A stretch of 64,000 nucleotides of DNA from Trochalopteron elliotii (lineage: Eukaryota > Chordata > Aves > Passeriformes > Leiothrichidae), in NCBI GenBank assembly GCA_024734555.1, contig JANPWX010000080.1:2709966-2773965 (forward strand). The letters run 5' to 3'. Positions within the stretch are counted from its first letter, which is position 1. Every line of letters starts with the position of its first letter. Shown here piece by piece: positions 27,401 to 41,400 of the stretch. Below the pieces are notes generated by a model, which had not been told where the DNA came from, ran no database searches, and worked only from the letters and a program-made list of their open reading frames with translations. The translations under genes and the position numbers were made by a program.

Positions 27401-30400
27401 CCTGGCTCTTGGCTGAGGATTGTTGGCATAAAACTAAAACAAACAATACGCAGCAGTAGTTATATATATTTATTGATTTGAGGTGAAACCGCTTGTTTCT
27501 GAGGAGAGGGTTGCCTCAAGAACTCTATGGCTTCTTCTCTCCTGTTTATGTTGGCTAAAAGTAAATGTTGTGAGGTTGTGAACTATCTGCTCCAGCCATG
27601 ATTTGGGCAGGTTGCAGGAGCAGACACGTTGTGCCCAATGGTTGCAATTGAGGAACTGTTGCCTTTTCAATTTTCTTCCTCTAAGAAAGTAATAAAAATC
27701 AAACAACTAGCTAGTTCTCCTTACCAAGTGTCCAAGCATGCAGAGAAGATATTAGGTGCTACATGTTTCTAAACCTGGGTCATGTTCCAGTGAGACATAC
27801 TGATTGTGGATGTTTTTGTTGTATAGGGTGATCCAGGCCCCATGGGCTTTCCAGGCCCACCTGGGATTAAAGGCCAGAAGGTAAGATTCTCTTTCCATTT
27901 CCATGTGACTCATGCTGGCTCAAATCATTGCCCAGCAGGTGGGTGTCAGATGGTCAAGAGGTGATAGAAGAACTTCAGACTTGCTGTTGGTACTGTGTCT
28001 ACTGTGCAAAACCTCCCCTTACAACTAAATTAAGTGAGATCATCATAGCAGGATGTAAATCACAGCTATTTAGATGGGTGTTCTCCAAAAGACATGACGT
28101 GCCCCTCTTCAGAGAGAAGTGCTGCTAGGGAAGGTAGGCTTACCTGTGAAATGAAACCATTTTAGTTCAATTGTGTTCAATTTCAGTATAGTTATGTGCT
28201 ATAATACAAGTTTTTTATAAGTTTTCTTTGTGTATTTTTCTGTGTTGTGTATTAGTTAGTATAGAAAAAGCTCTTTGGGATTATGAGCTCTGTATTTCTG
28301 TATTTGAATTATTTGTCTTTTTCCAAACCTGTGCCAGAATTGCTAAAATACAACTCTGGTAGAATAAGTTCCAATTTTCGGTGTTATAGAATGCAGTATT
28401 TTTTAATATGAGAAGTTTCAGGAGCCATTTACTGCATTTAAGGGATATATCCAAATTATCACAGTCCTATGTATATAGGAAAGCATAAGGTAGGCACAGT
28501 TTTGGAAGGGAGGATCAAGGATGATGATGGAGGAAATGAGACAACCTTAAGAAAATGAGCGAAATAGACTGATTGAATATAGTTTATGTGGAAGGAGAGC
28601 TCACCTGGCATAAATCCAGTAGGTGGCTCTGATTAATCAGATGCTGAGAAACTGGTGGCAAAAATCAGCAAGCAAGATCAGAGAAAACTGCTATTAAATG
28701 ATGTCTTTGCAGAATATAGTTTGGTGTTGCAAGTATAATAGAAAAACATGATGAACAGATACTGCAGCAGAATTTTGAAGTAGTATGTAACACTGAAGGC
28801 AGCTTCAAAAGGGTGGAATTAATTGTTAGAAAGGTAGACCCTGGTATATTTGACTTTAATTTTTAATATAAGGAGAAGAAGAAATATTAATTAATGATTA
28901 CCTGCTGTTGAATCTACAGAAAAATGACATGGCAAAAAAAAATGTCGTCAGTAGTGTTATGTTGAGGAGTGGCTTCATTTAACATTGTCTTGATCTCAAA
29001 ATGTATCACAATTTTTTTTTTTTTACTATCCAGTCATTAATTTCTAGAATTGACCAAAACAAGTAAAAATGTGACCAGAAAAGAAAGTTCTCATTAGCAC
29101 CATGAAAGTTGTGGAAATTTATTTTGCTGAACACGTGGACCACTGTTCACTGAACTGAGAAAATGTATAGCTGTGAATTTGCATTGGCTCTGTTGAGAGT
29201 TAACCTACAAGCCTGGACCGTGATAGGGTTTGTCACTGTTGAACACAGGCAGATTAAGATTCTGCAATTACCAAGTTTTTATTTAATCAGGTTTATAGGT
29301 TTGCTTTGAAAACAAAGTATTTTCTGTTTAAATCTTTTTAGATGAGAAGCAGCTGTCACTTATTCTGGATTGACACTGACATTTGGGGACAAGGAAATTA
29401 AAACCTTATGGGCATCATACTTTCTTCCTGCCACAAGAATTCGCTCCTTGTCTGATGGTTGGATTCTGTGGAGAATCAGGCTCACTTGATCACTGGAAAT
29501 TTTACTCTGTTTCCATGTTGTCCACACTGGACACTAACTAGAACCATGTTGAATCCACATTAGAGTCACTGCAGCACTGTGCTGTTACAGGTGCTTTGCA
29601 ATGACACTGGAAAGAATTTTATAAAGATTGACTACAATTTTTGCTCTGGTTTATTCCCTATCTAATATGTGTGTGACAGTAAATCATGAGAATCTGGGTC
29701 TATGAAATCCTAATAAAATTTGCATGCTGAAGTAGAGTGGAATAAGAAATGTGGAAGGAAAAAGCTTTGCTTCAACCTGAGAAGGGCTCCTTATTTTGTT
29801 TTGTCTCTACTTTGGCATCATGTAAGGGTAAGGCTGATAAGCAAATTTCGAAAGCAGTATACCTATGGTAGTACCAGCATTATGCTATTTAATGTCAGCT
29901 TTATGCTACTGAGTGTCTCCCAGTGCTTCTTTGACAGAATCCAATTTTCCTTGGGCAGAAGGAATCTCCAGCCAGTCCTGTGAGAGAAAAGCAGTATTTC
30001 CATTCCTTGGGATATTTGGGCTGAGTTGCTAGGTGAAATCTTAGTTGTGGAATAAAGATCAGCAAACAAGATAGAATGGAACTATTAAGGAAAAATAAAA
30101 CAAAGCCATTCTCTGATGAAACATTTTTTCAAAACTAGAGGCAGTATGGTGACACTTTGGAGCTGATAAGCAAGCTTTGGGAGGACTTGTGACAGCACAT
30201 GGGAGTCCATTTATTTGCTGCACTTACTTTCTCTCTGTAGCTGATGGTGGTAGCATTTGTCATAACACTTTACCTACTGATTTTTGCAGGTTATGGGAAC
30301 TTCTTGGCACTCTTGTTGCCAGTGGTGCTAGATTTTTATTGCAAATACCTAGAAATTCTGGTAAACACAATGGGCAGCAGTAAAATGGAAAGACTCAGTC

Positions 30401-33400
30401 AAAATAGTCCTTGCTGTCACATACAGACTGCTGTATACAGACTTTACTCAGTCTGGGTCCCACTGTGCTGCACATGGTAGAAGTCAGACACTTAAACTTG
30501 CTGCGTTTTAGTTGGCAGTAGATATTTTTTCTCTCACACAGACTAAATTGTTCTTACAACTTGCTGTGTTTTTGAAATGTGCTTGAAGTTTGTAATAGGA
30601 AGCTTCAAACCATTCTGTTCCACATCGAGCCTGTAAGTCAGAGAATTAATCCTCATTAGAATTTGGAAGGTAATTAATTTAAGCAGAAATCAGTCCTTCA
30701 TTTCACTTTTTTGTGTGCCTTCTTTTGAGTCTGTCCATATAGATGTTAATTAGCTAAAATGATCCACTTTGAAAAAATTGTGGTAAACTTTTCTTTGAGC
30801 ATTTCTGTGTATAGCTTTCCTTTTTTTCTAGTAAAAAATAATGAAACTACTGAGGGGGTCTCTTCCAGCTATACCTATTTCAGTTGATTTCTGTAATGGA
30901 TGAAATTCATGAGATAAAGGATTGGCTGGGACTGTAAAAAATTGTAGTTTCCTGAGGCATACTTCAAAAGCTGAAATGGAGTTACTGGCTTATGCCAAAA
31001 TCGTCACCAAGCAAAATATTTTTATCTTTTAATTTTGTATATGATAATAAAATTAATTTCATGCAGCAATGCTGTTGTGGTCACACAGAAGCTTATCCGA
31101 AACTTTGGAATACCTGGTCTGCTGAAATCAGTTGCAGAATTTCTTTTGATTACAGTGAGTCTCAAGTCTCTACTGAGTGATAATTATCATCACGCTGCAA
31201 GGCAGACAGATGTTTAACATCAGCCAAGACACTCCCACTGCTCAGTCAATGTCTGAGTCCAAGTTTATGATAGATTTCTATCCAGAATAACGATTGCTTT
31301 GGTCTTTTGTCTTTCAAGCTGTAGCTTTTGGACTTGTGTATTCCCAGTATCTCTTGCAGGGAATGTGGAGACCAGACACTTGGCTTCTGCATCAGTCATG
31401 CAACAGTCAGGCCTCTCTTTTAGGCCAGCTTGTCTGGATATGTTTACCCCGATGTAAAGATGTTCAAGGTGGTTCCTCTTTCAAGTGTACTGATGGGGAT
31501 GGCAAACTCCAGCTCTATTTTATTTCTTCTTTTTCTTTAAGAGTTAAAATATGCTTGAATTGGTTGATGTGCAGGGAGTGAAGTTCCAGAGTTTCATCTC
31601 TTTCTGTGGTTCCAGCACCACAGAGAAAATTTCTGGGATGAGGCTGTTCTCTGTACCAATCTAAATTCCATGGTATAATAGCCAAAATTTGTTCTATATT
31701 AATTTAGAGATGTTTTGTGTCCTGGAAGGTCTGTTCTTCCTGTGTGTCCTAGAACAGTCTGGGATGACCCTCTACACCCTTCCTCTGAACTGCCTTGTTT
31801 AGAAAGGGCATTGTGACAAGGATTTGGAATGGGGAAATGCACAGTACAGAATCTATGACCATGTATTCATTTGTTTAAAAGAGTACAAGTCTGAAATTGC
31901 CTTTAAGCATACTGACGTCTTGAAATTGTCTAAAGTGTCAAGTTTTCTTACTTTTCTCTAGCTCAGTTTTCATATGAGCTGCTGAATGTAAACCATACTA
32001 ATTCTGCAGGCAGACAAATTCAGATTTCTTTCCTTGAGTAGAAGAAGGTCTATTTTGTTTGTTTAATTGTGTTTATAACAAATCTCTTTCTCTACCTGCA
32101 GGGTCTTAAGGGTTACCCAGGACTGCAAGGGCCACGGGGTGAGCAGGTAAGGGATGCAAGCACAGTGCACTGCACTCTACAGATGAGCAATTAGGATAGG
32201 AGAATGTATAATCCATTATAGGTGTTCAATATCAGCAAGCTGTGTAAACTGCTTAAGGAAATATTGGACCGGTTTTTAACAAGAATTCAGATTGTGTAGA
32301 GATCAGTGTGGTAAAAAAGTAGCCTAAATGAAATGGAAAAGACCAGCTTGTTTGTCAACTACCACACCAACTGGGAGGATGTTGATGTAAAATTCTTATA
32401 AAATGCACATTTCAAACCTCTACTGATTTAATGCATTTTACATCTCCTAGCATGTAGGAAATGAAGTAGTTATTCAGCCCTTTTTTAAACTTCCATGTCA
32501 ATTCAGGAAGAAATCTGAATGTAATTTCAAAGATATCCAATTGCTGTCTCTTTTTAGCATTTATGAGGCTCCTAATAGCAGAGTAGATGGAAGGAGTCTC
32601 CTTTTGCATCACACTGAAAAGGAAATGGTGATGATAACTGATAGTAAACACCTAAGAGGAGATGAAAACCCAAGGACATCATTCATGACTTTTCTGGGTT
32701 TTACTGCCAAACCTTAGCTGAATGACTGGTGATCTTAATTACAGTCTCACAGGAAGTTTTCTGTGATGACTGTAATCTCCATTGTATCTCTATTAGAGAT
32801 AGAGATAAGTAGTGGAAAAAAATTGATTCTTGACAACAGAAGAAGATGGAAAGAATTGTATACATTCGTGATTTATCCAGTGCTATATTGACCTAATTCT
32901 GGAAGAAACAAAACAAACATTTGTTTTGTAAGAAGACAAGGATTCTTTAATGGAAAGTTTAATGTATTTGTTTCAAATGCACTTAAGACCAGTGCAATTA
33001 TCTCATTTTAGGGCCCTGCTTCCTATAGCCCTCCTGAATTATTTTTGAATTATGGAAATAAGGCATGCACTGTTGTATTTCACAAAATCTTAGATACTTT
33101 TAAAAGGATATGTGACTGAAATTGGCAGAGTTACTTGTGTATGAGTCAATTTTTGGGTGTTCTGTGTAGCTTGGTTAAAGAGTATTTTTCCATGTATTAA
33201 GCTGTGTCGTACGAGTAGATGTTAAAAGAGAAGTGAAAAAACAAATTCCAAGCCATGACGTTAAACATGTTTGTTGTTTATTTTCCTTTTCTTTCTTCGT
33301 TTTCCACTTAGGGAATTCCAGGAATGGCTGGCAGTACTGGGGCAGTTGGTTACCCTGGCAGGCAGGTGCAGTAACTATACAAATATCTTTGGATTTTATT

Positions 33401-35397
33401 TTTTGTTTTTCTCATTTATTCTTTTCAGAAGTACCATATCTAACTCTTCTGAAACCACTAATTATAAAAATGTATTTGTTTACATCCTGTCATTTTTCTT
33501 TGATACAAACCTCTTTCTCTGGTAGTGGCCTGGAGGGAATGTTGAATCTCATGGCATCTGAACTTTGATGTGTTAGATGCAGTATTGCTGTTCCTTTCTG
33601 GAATGTATAAATGGCATTACCAAAGTACTGAATGTCCGAATATTTTACAATCCCTTCAAACACCTCATGTGGTCCTGTGTGGTTTATCTTTTGTATTTCA
33701 AGTCCAGAAACAGTAGGAAACTGCCTGTTCCTCCTGATTTTTCACCAATGTGCTTATTTCACTGCTGAAACTATTTCTTCAGTCTTTTAGGGATGGGGAA
33801 CTTTAAAGTTTGTGGTTTTTTCCCATTGGGATATTTTAGGGGAACCAATAAAGCCAGAAAGCAGCTTTCTTTAAACACAAGTACTTATGTAAATATTGAT
33901 TTAGATATAAAGTGACAGATACCTCAGTGCAGTAATAAAAATAAGATAGAAGTACTCAGCATTTTCCTCATGTAAAGCTATATGAGCCAAATTGACAACA
34001 ATTGACTTTGTGGTTTTGTGTTTGCTTAAAGGGTGAATTTGACCAATACTTCAGTGTTTTGTTGGATTAAGTTTGTAATGGCTATATATTTTAAAGTTCC
34101 ATTACAATATTTTATAGAGTAATGGATGATAACCTTTTTTGTGTTGAATCACATAAAATGTTTAGAGCATTTGGAGACCACATATGCAATTCTGACATTA
34201 GCTTGAACATAATTGAAATGTGTCCAAATATAAAAGCTCATACAAAAATCCTGTGAAATTATGTCACTGTAATGCCTGATCAGTGTGTCTGGAAAAAAAT
34301 TTTCTCCCAGAAGAAATAATTTTAACGTAATGGAAGTTTCAGTCATGATTTGCATTTCAGCCACACATTAATGGGAGACCTTTCTGAACATGGTCCTGGG
34401 GGACTACTCCATGACACCTTCTTCAGTCCTAAAAATTTCAAGAACGTGTTGCCAGTTTACAAGTGCTGTTGCAGTTCTTTTACATAGAGTAAATCTGATT
34501 GTTTAGAATTAATTACAACCCCTGTCTTTTTGTAACAGGGCCTAGCTGGACCAGAAGGTAACCCAGGTCCTAAAGGAGTAAGAGTAAGTAAGCATCTTAA
34601 GCATTTTGATACGCATGTCTATTTTTACCCATACAGTAGGCAGTAAAGGGGGTGAGGAATTTAATTCACCTGTGCCAGTTGTATGCCTGCAGAACCACTC
34701 TGCCTTTATAGAGCCTACAAATGAGAAAACACAGAATTTCTTTCAAAATATATGCAGGAGTTTATTTTTTTTTCCCCTGGTGAGCAGCATAGAGGAGTTT
34801 TCCATTGTTGCCAATCCTCTCACTTGCATGCAGGAGGGAGAAGAAGGCAATGGTTGGAAGGGCTGTTTCAGGCCTGAAGCATTATTTCTGTAATGGAGCC
34901 TGTCCAGAAGGGAGACATATCTGACGTTTGCAATCTGTAACAGCTACAGAAATGAATAAAGGAAAACAGTCTTGTCACATAAAAATCATGAAAAGGGTCT
35001 TGAGATTTTAGAATGATTCAGTCAGTTATGTGTATTGCAGGCACTGAAGGTTCTTAATGCTCTGTGCATTCAAGGTTTGGTTTTGGTTTTTCTTGGAAGC
35101 AAAATAGATTGCTTTTTATTCGTGGCTGGTTTGGGGGTTTTGTGTGTGTGTGTGTTTTATGGTGCTCTTTCTCTGTTTCTTGGTGGTTTGGGTTTTTTTG
35201 AGGGTTGTGTGTTTGTTGGTTTTTATGTTGATTTTTCTGGGTGGGTGCTGTGTAATTTTGGTTTCTTTAAATAGACAGATGAGCATGCCTACACATGCTT
35301 GTGCATGGATAAGTATCTCTTCAGACTGAGTCTCACCATCAAGGAGTAGGTACAGGTTTCCAGAAACTTGTATGTTACTGGTTGCATCTAGGATTTG

Positions 35398-35429
<32 letters not shown>

Positions 35430-38400
35430 ATATAATCTTATTGTGTTGCAAGAGTTGCTTCTGTCTTGTTTTTTTAGTGTAGTTACTAGAAGCCTTTACC
35501 TGTAGTGGTTTCTTAAATGTCTGGGGGTTTTGGAATTTTTTTTTTTAATGTCAGTTTTGATTACAGTGATGGGAAAACTTAGTTTGGCACGATCAAGTGC
35601 CAACAGATATTGTACCCTCAGGGATTGTTTCTTTTATGTTTCTTCAGTTTATTTTTGTTCATATTCTCATCTGCATTTTGCCTTGTTCTCCCTTCAATGA
35701 ACAAGACGTAAGTGATCCTAGTCACTTTCCTAAAAGTTACTCCTTCTCTGTTTACACAAAGCTGAAAATGGCCAATGTGTGAGTGGTTTTAGGGAAAAAT
35801 ACCTCAAGCTAAATTGTGTATGAATTCTAAAAGTAATTTCCAGTTAAGATGATGACACAGCCCTCTTGACATATACTCCTGTGCTGTGGAGGTACATATC
35901 AATATGATATGAACTATCTGTAGAGCTTTAGGTTTAAATTATTTCTGTAATCAAACTGTGCTCTGCTTCTCAGATGTTTTAAGTAACTGTAGAAAGTAGA
36001 TGTGCCTTTGTTTTCTTTACTCTTGTTAGGTCTGGATGACAATGTAGGCACCATCTTCCATAATTAAAAAAAAATCAACCCCCAAGAAATTAAATCATTA
36101 CAACTGGAGATATATGAAAGCAAAGAATTCTATTTTTAGTAATTAATTTAATATTTTTATTCCAGTCTCAGTTTGAATCTGGTAGTGTAGAATCCATTTC
36201 TCTATACAAGGAATGGTGGGAGAGAAATATATTGTGACTATAAGAAAAGCATTCTGCTTTTATTAAAATAAATGCTTTTCTTGTAAGAACTCTTACAGAT
36301 ACCAATGATCACACAGTGTTATTAAAGATGAGAGAACTTTTCTGATGGAGTTCATGAATAAGGTTAACTTAAGAAAAAAGTTGCTGATTTCATCTGTTCT
36401 GATAAATAATACATCTGATGCAAACTTGTCTTAGTACTTCTAATAATAACTTAGTACTTCTTCATCAGCTGATTCTGTACCCTTGTAACAGGAAATTGTT
36501 ATTGCTGTTGGTTGGAGAGTAAATCCTAGTCACATTTAAATTTCTAGAGCTTCAGTGGTAGTTTCAAGTGAGCCTGAATTTAATCCCTGTGTCATGAACC
36601 CGTAGCTGACCAATACTGAGGGGCAAGCAGCCTTGAAATCAGGCATTGTTCTTGTGTTTCTAGGGTTTCATTGGACCTCCAGGTGTGGCAGGACAACCAG
36701 GACCTGAAGGAGAAAGGGTAGGCCCAATGGAACATTAATGAAATGTTGATGTCTGCGTGGTAATGCAATGTCTGCTACAATGGGGGGAAATGTACAAGGT
36801 TTAATGATTCATTTAAATGTTTTTTGGCTAAAAGCAAAACTGATGTGAAGAAAATAAGATGAACGGGTCATACCCAATTAGTGTAATCAATGAAGTGTCC
36901 TGGTGCTAAGGTGAAATGGGGAGCAGCTGTAAAGTATTATTTTACTTTAATCTACAGCTGCAACGATTAGGATTATTTTCTTTTTTTGTCTTTAGAAAAG
37001 CATGAATGAATATTTTTCATTCAAACAATTTATTTTTGTCAATGATTTATATTTGTCTCTTGTTGGATGATCTTTGCAGTAGAACCAGTCATGGAAGTGT
37101 TAATCTCTGTTAGTTTGTGCTTGAGCTTTTTCTTATTGCACTTGAGCAAAAAGGCTGTCTGGACATGTGATGGAAGCAGGACAAGGCTCTTTTTCACTGA
37201 TGTTCTGATATTGCCACAGTAAAGACAAACAAAGTTTGTGTTTCTGCTCTAGGATGTTGTCTCCATGATACTTTGCTCAAATCCTTTTTTTTTTCTTTTT
37301 TTTTTTAGTGGTGCATCTCACACTGTGTTTTTCCAATCAAATGGAGGTTTAATTACTTGCATTTAAGTATTGAAGAAAAGAAAATCTACTTAATGATGGG
37401 TTATTTCTTTTTCAGGGTATCCCAGGCCTCCGTGGAAAAAGAGGTCCAAAAGGGAGACAGGTAAAACTTCTAATACTTGTTACAATCCTTCTGCCAGTGT
37501 AAATCCACCTGGAATTAACTCTGTAGCTTTAATCAGCTGAAAAATGTTAGTTTTATTTTTGTCCATAGGTGACTTTCTGTTGCTTTCAATTAGTACTTTT
37601 AGAAGTGCAGATTCTGTGCAGGTTCTAAGTCCTAGATGTTTTGAAGTGTGAAAGACTTCCCACTGTGAGCCTTGTGGCAGGTTACTGATATCAGCTATGA
37701 GGAGGATTAGAAGGTGATAGAAACACACAAATATGTTCTGTAAAATTGGTGTTAGCACAAAGTGCACATATGATGCAAGCTTCATAAGTCTGGTGTTGGT
37801 TTGGATGAAAATCAGCTTCTTCTAATGTCTGATATTTCTGGACTGTAGTAAATTAAAGCTGTCCTCTACTTAACATATATTTCTACAGCTGAGAATAAAC
37901 ACAAATCTGCCAAGTATACATTGTCAAGGTTTACATATTTCCTGTGGTGTGTCTTCAATGCCAAATGTTTTGTTTTCTGTTGCAACCATATTATTTTAGG
38001 TCTTTGAAGCTGTCCAGGAGTTTCCTGTTTTAACTTTCTTGTGGTTTGAGATTGGAAAACACCATAGGGTTCTCTAGCTGTGCAGTCAGTGGTACTCAGA
38101 AGTTAAGATGATTTTCATCTACCACGTTGAACAAATTTGTCCAGCAGTAGAATGATTATCATTATTTGGCCCTTGATGTATGCTGTGAAAGTTGTAGAGG
38201 ATTCTGTTTAATTGTGTTTTGTTTTCTGTGTGATCTAACACCAGCCAAAAAAGTCACTAGCCTTCAAAAATTGCTTTGACATACAAAAAGGCAAGCAAAA
38301 TTATATTAAGCCTATAGACTGCTCTTTCTGAAGCTGCCATAAGACCATATTGTAGTTTGCATATAATTTGGATGAAATGCTACTTTTTGCATCTGAGTGT

Positions 38401-41400
38401 TGGGCAAAAAGGGCTCTGTGCCATCAAGCCCTTGCAGAAGTTGGCAGTGTCTTGTGCCAACATGACAGTGGTGAGTCACCTGCAGCATTTAAAAAGGAGG
38501 AGAACCTGGATGGGAATCAAAGGCTCGTGTTCAGTATGGAATAGGAAGTGGAGGTGACAGCAGAGTGCACTGGAACACGTTTTGCCTTCTACTGTCAGTG
38601 TCTGTGGCTGGTTTCCCTGGGGCTTCTGCCTGCCAGTGTAGTGGTTCATGTAGTATTTGTCCCAGTCCATAGCGGTCGGTTGGTGCTGTGTGTGATGTGG
38701 TAAGCAGTTATTTGCCATTTACAGTAAGAGCAGAGCTTCTATCAGTGCCAGCCTGTGCTCTGTAAGGACTTTTATTGGTATAAATCTGTTCAGGGAGGCT
38801 TCACATAGGTGACAGAGCACCAAAAGCATCTCTGCAGAATGTCTATGATTACCTTCATTCAGTACCAATTTCTTTGTAACGCTGTAATTTCTTCAGTCCC
38901 AAGGTTCATTCTAATTCCTTTCTATGATCTATACAGTACTTATTTGACTAAAGGCTACTAATGTGGAGTCCAGCCAGGAGAGCAATCACATGGGAACCTG
39001 GCTTGAAGTACTTTGCTGGATCTCAAGCTTAGAAAAGACATGTTATTTTAACCCCCAAAACAGTGATAGCTGTAATGACAAAGTTTTTTGGCATAGTGCC
39101 CTGGAGTTAACAATGCTTTGGGCCAGGGCATTGTCACTAAAAGAAATTTGGCATGGGAATTCTACAATGCCTGAAGGCAGGGTTCTCACCTTTTGTTCTA
39201 GGGTGCAAATTTTTATTTTGGATAAAACTGTCCCTAATAATACTTGAGAAAATAAAAACCCTGTCTGACTGGCAGAGATCTTTTTCAAAGAAATCAGATC
39301 CCAAGTATAAAATCAATTTTGGAAAATAATTTTCAAGTGTAGAAGAAGTGGATCATACAAGGGATTGTAAACATTTATAATTGACAAAATGCTGCTACTT
39401 GCTAGGTTTATTCAACAGTTGTTCATATATGTAACATTTCTGCCATATTTGAAATGGAACAAAATATTCAATTGCCTGAATCTACAGAGTGAGGATTTGT
39501 TTTGCATACAATATCATTTTAAGAAAATATTTCATGGTAGAAATAAGTGTTCAATTTCTTTCTGTTGTATCATCGTAATGTGAAATTTGGCTAATTCTGC
39601 CATATTTTTAATGCATTTTCTGTTTTGTTAGCATGCCACATTTTGCTTTTATTTAGGGAAGATTTTTACATAGCTTTCTTCTATCTGTGATTAGTTAGTT
39701 GTCAACATGTCAGAACAGACCTTGTAAATTTTACCAAGAATTTAGTAATCTAGTCCATTGTAACTGTAAAAACAGTTCAGGTTCTGTTTTATATTAAAGC
39801 TATGAATAATCATGCTTTGTATGCTTAATAATGTTAAATGATAATATTGATTTAATAAAACAGTTGTTGCACAGTAGTAGTATTCTATTGCTTCCAGTTT
39901 TATACTTTTGTGACTGTTCATTTTGCTTTCATTTTTCTACTTACTAAGATTGAACTCATACTGAAAAATCTAAGACACATGCTATTGAGAATGTGATTAT
40001 AAAGACTGGGTGATCTGTCACTTTTGTAACTCTTGCTAGGCTGGGATTGTGCTGTATCATTTGTGATTTCATGTGGTTGGTAAAACTGTCCCATTGCATC
40101 CTTCATTTCCCCATGGAGGCCTCATTTGTGAGTTTCAAAAAAATATACATGTGTGTTATGACAATTCTGCCTCTTCCAACATCTACCAATAGTAGGTAGT
40201 ACAACCAAAATATGCTTTTTAGGAAAGAGTCATAAATTAACCTTTGGCTTCATCCTCTTTGTCAATAGCTTTTAACAACATAGTCACTCTATAGTATTCA
40301 TTTTGCATATGTAAAATTTTACACTGCATTTTCAGAGCTGGGAAAAAAATGACCAATGGTGTACAACCTTGAGAATCAATTAAATCTACTTTACTGACCA
40401 TTACCTAAGAATCTCTACTTTTTAAATGATAAGGTGGCAAAAAGATGAAGACCTGTATTATCAGATTTTGGTTACAGTTATAGTTTCTTATTTGTGAGTT
40501 CTGTGATCAGATGCTGATCAAGAAATTCATAGTTGTGAGAGGAGTTCCTGTGTTTATCTTTCCTGAATTAACGTGAGAAAGCAGAAAAAATCTCCACCTA
40601 ATATCAAGCCAAAAGATGCTACAGAAGGCTGTCCCAGATTATTTCACATTATCATGCATGATGATGAGAATTAATAGCTATTCAGTTGTTTCAACATATT
40701 TTGGCAGTTATATATATATATACATGCATAAAATGTTGCCTTCATTTTTATATGTTTGGCTTGTTACTAAAGCCAAATATGGCTTTGATTTATGATATGA
40801 TTTTTCCATCTCCTTGACACAGTTTTGTATTATCTTCCTGACTACTGTTGGAATACTATTGTATGATGATGTATATCCCCCATTCCATTAAGGAAGGACA
40901 CTGCTGCAGCAAGTCCTGAGCTGGACAGCTGTGTGGATGCCCTCCAAACAAAGCAGCTTAAAAAGGCCAAATGAATTGTAGCTTTGACCTGCAGCAGGTT
41001 TGAACAGGGTTTTACAGAGGTGAAAGGTTAATGCCTCAAAGTACTGTTCCTGATACACATGAAGAGGTAAAAAGATATCGAAACATTGGAAAGACAAAGA
41101 AAGAGCATTTCACACAAAAATTATTGTAAGGATGGAATTTGCTCCTTTTTCCCATGGAGATGGATTAGTAATGCTCAGGTTTTTGTGGCTGATTTCTTGA
41201 GGTCAGTGCAACTCTCCGTTATCTCAGTACTCTAATAACAGTGTGACTTTTTCAATTCCAAGAAAAGTGTCTGTGGTTTGAGTGCCATAGCTTGGATTTT
41301 TTTCCAGGTAGAATCCTTTTCCAGCTTAGTATTTTGCAAATTTTCTGATAAACTCCTATATAGACCTTACACTGTGGTTAAAAAATGATTTTGACTTCTC

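Larger units (their letters stand above)
34584..36663 (+). other. COL24A1 intron 10
   Basis: About 2.1 kb. It contains a GT-rich block and a TA microsatellite (both listed separately). Beyond those there is a 13-bp direct repeat (CTTAGTACTTCT-type) at about 36430 and 36450 and otherwise anonymous AT-rich sequence. Confidence 0.65.

Noticed and set aside
33271..33568. Long plus-strand frames overlapping exon 9
   Set aside because: They read the exon in a non-collagen frame or run through the intron. The Gly-X-Y frame with splice sites explains the locus.
35116..35451. Overlapping frames on both strands in the GT-rich and TA-repeat region
   Set aside because: They arise from low-complexity sequence that lacks stops; the products are Lys/Thr or Phe/Val/Gly runs.
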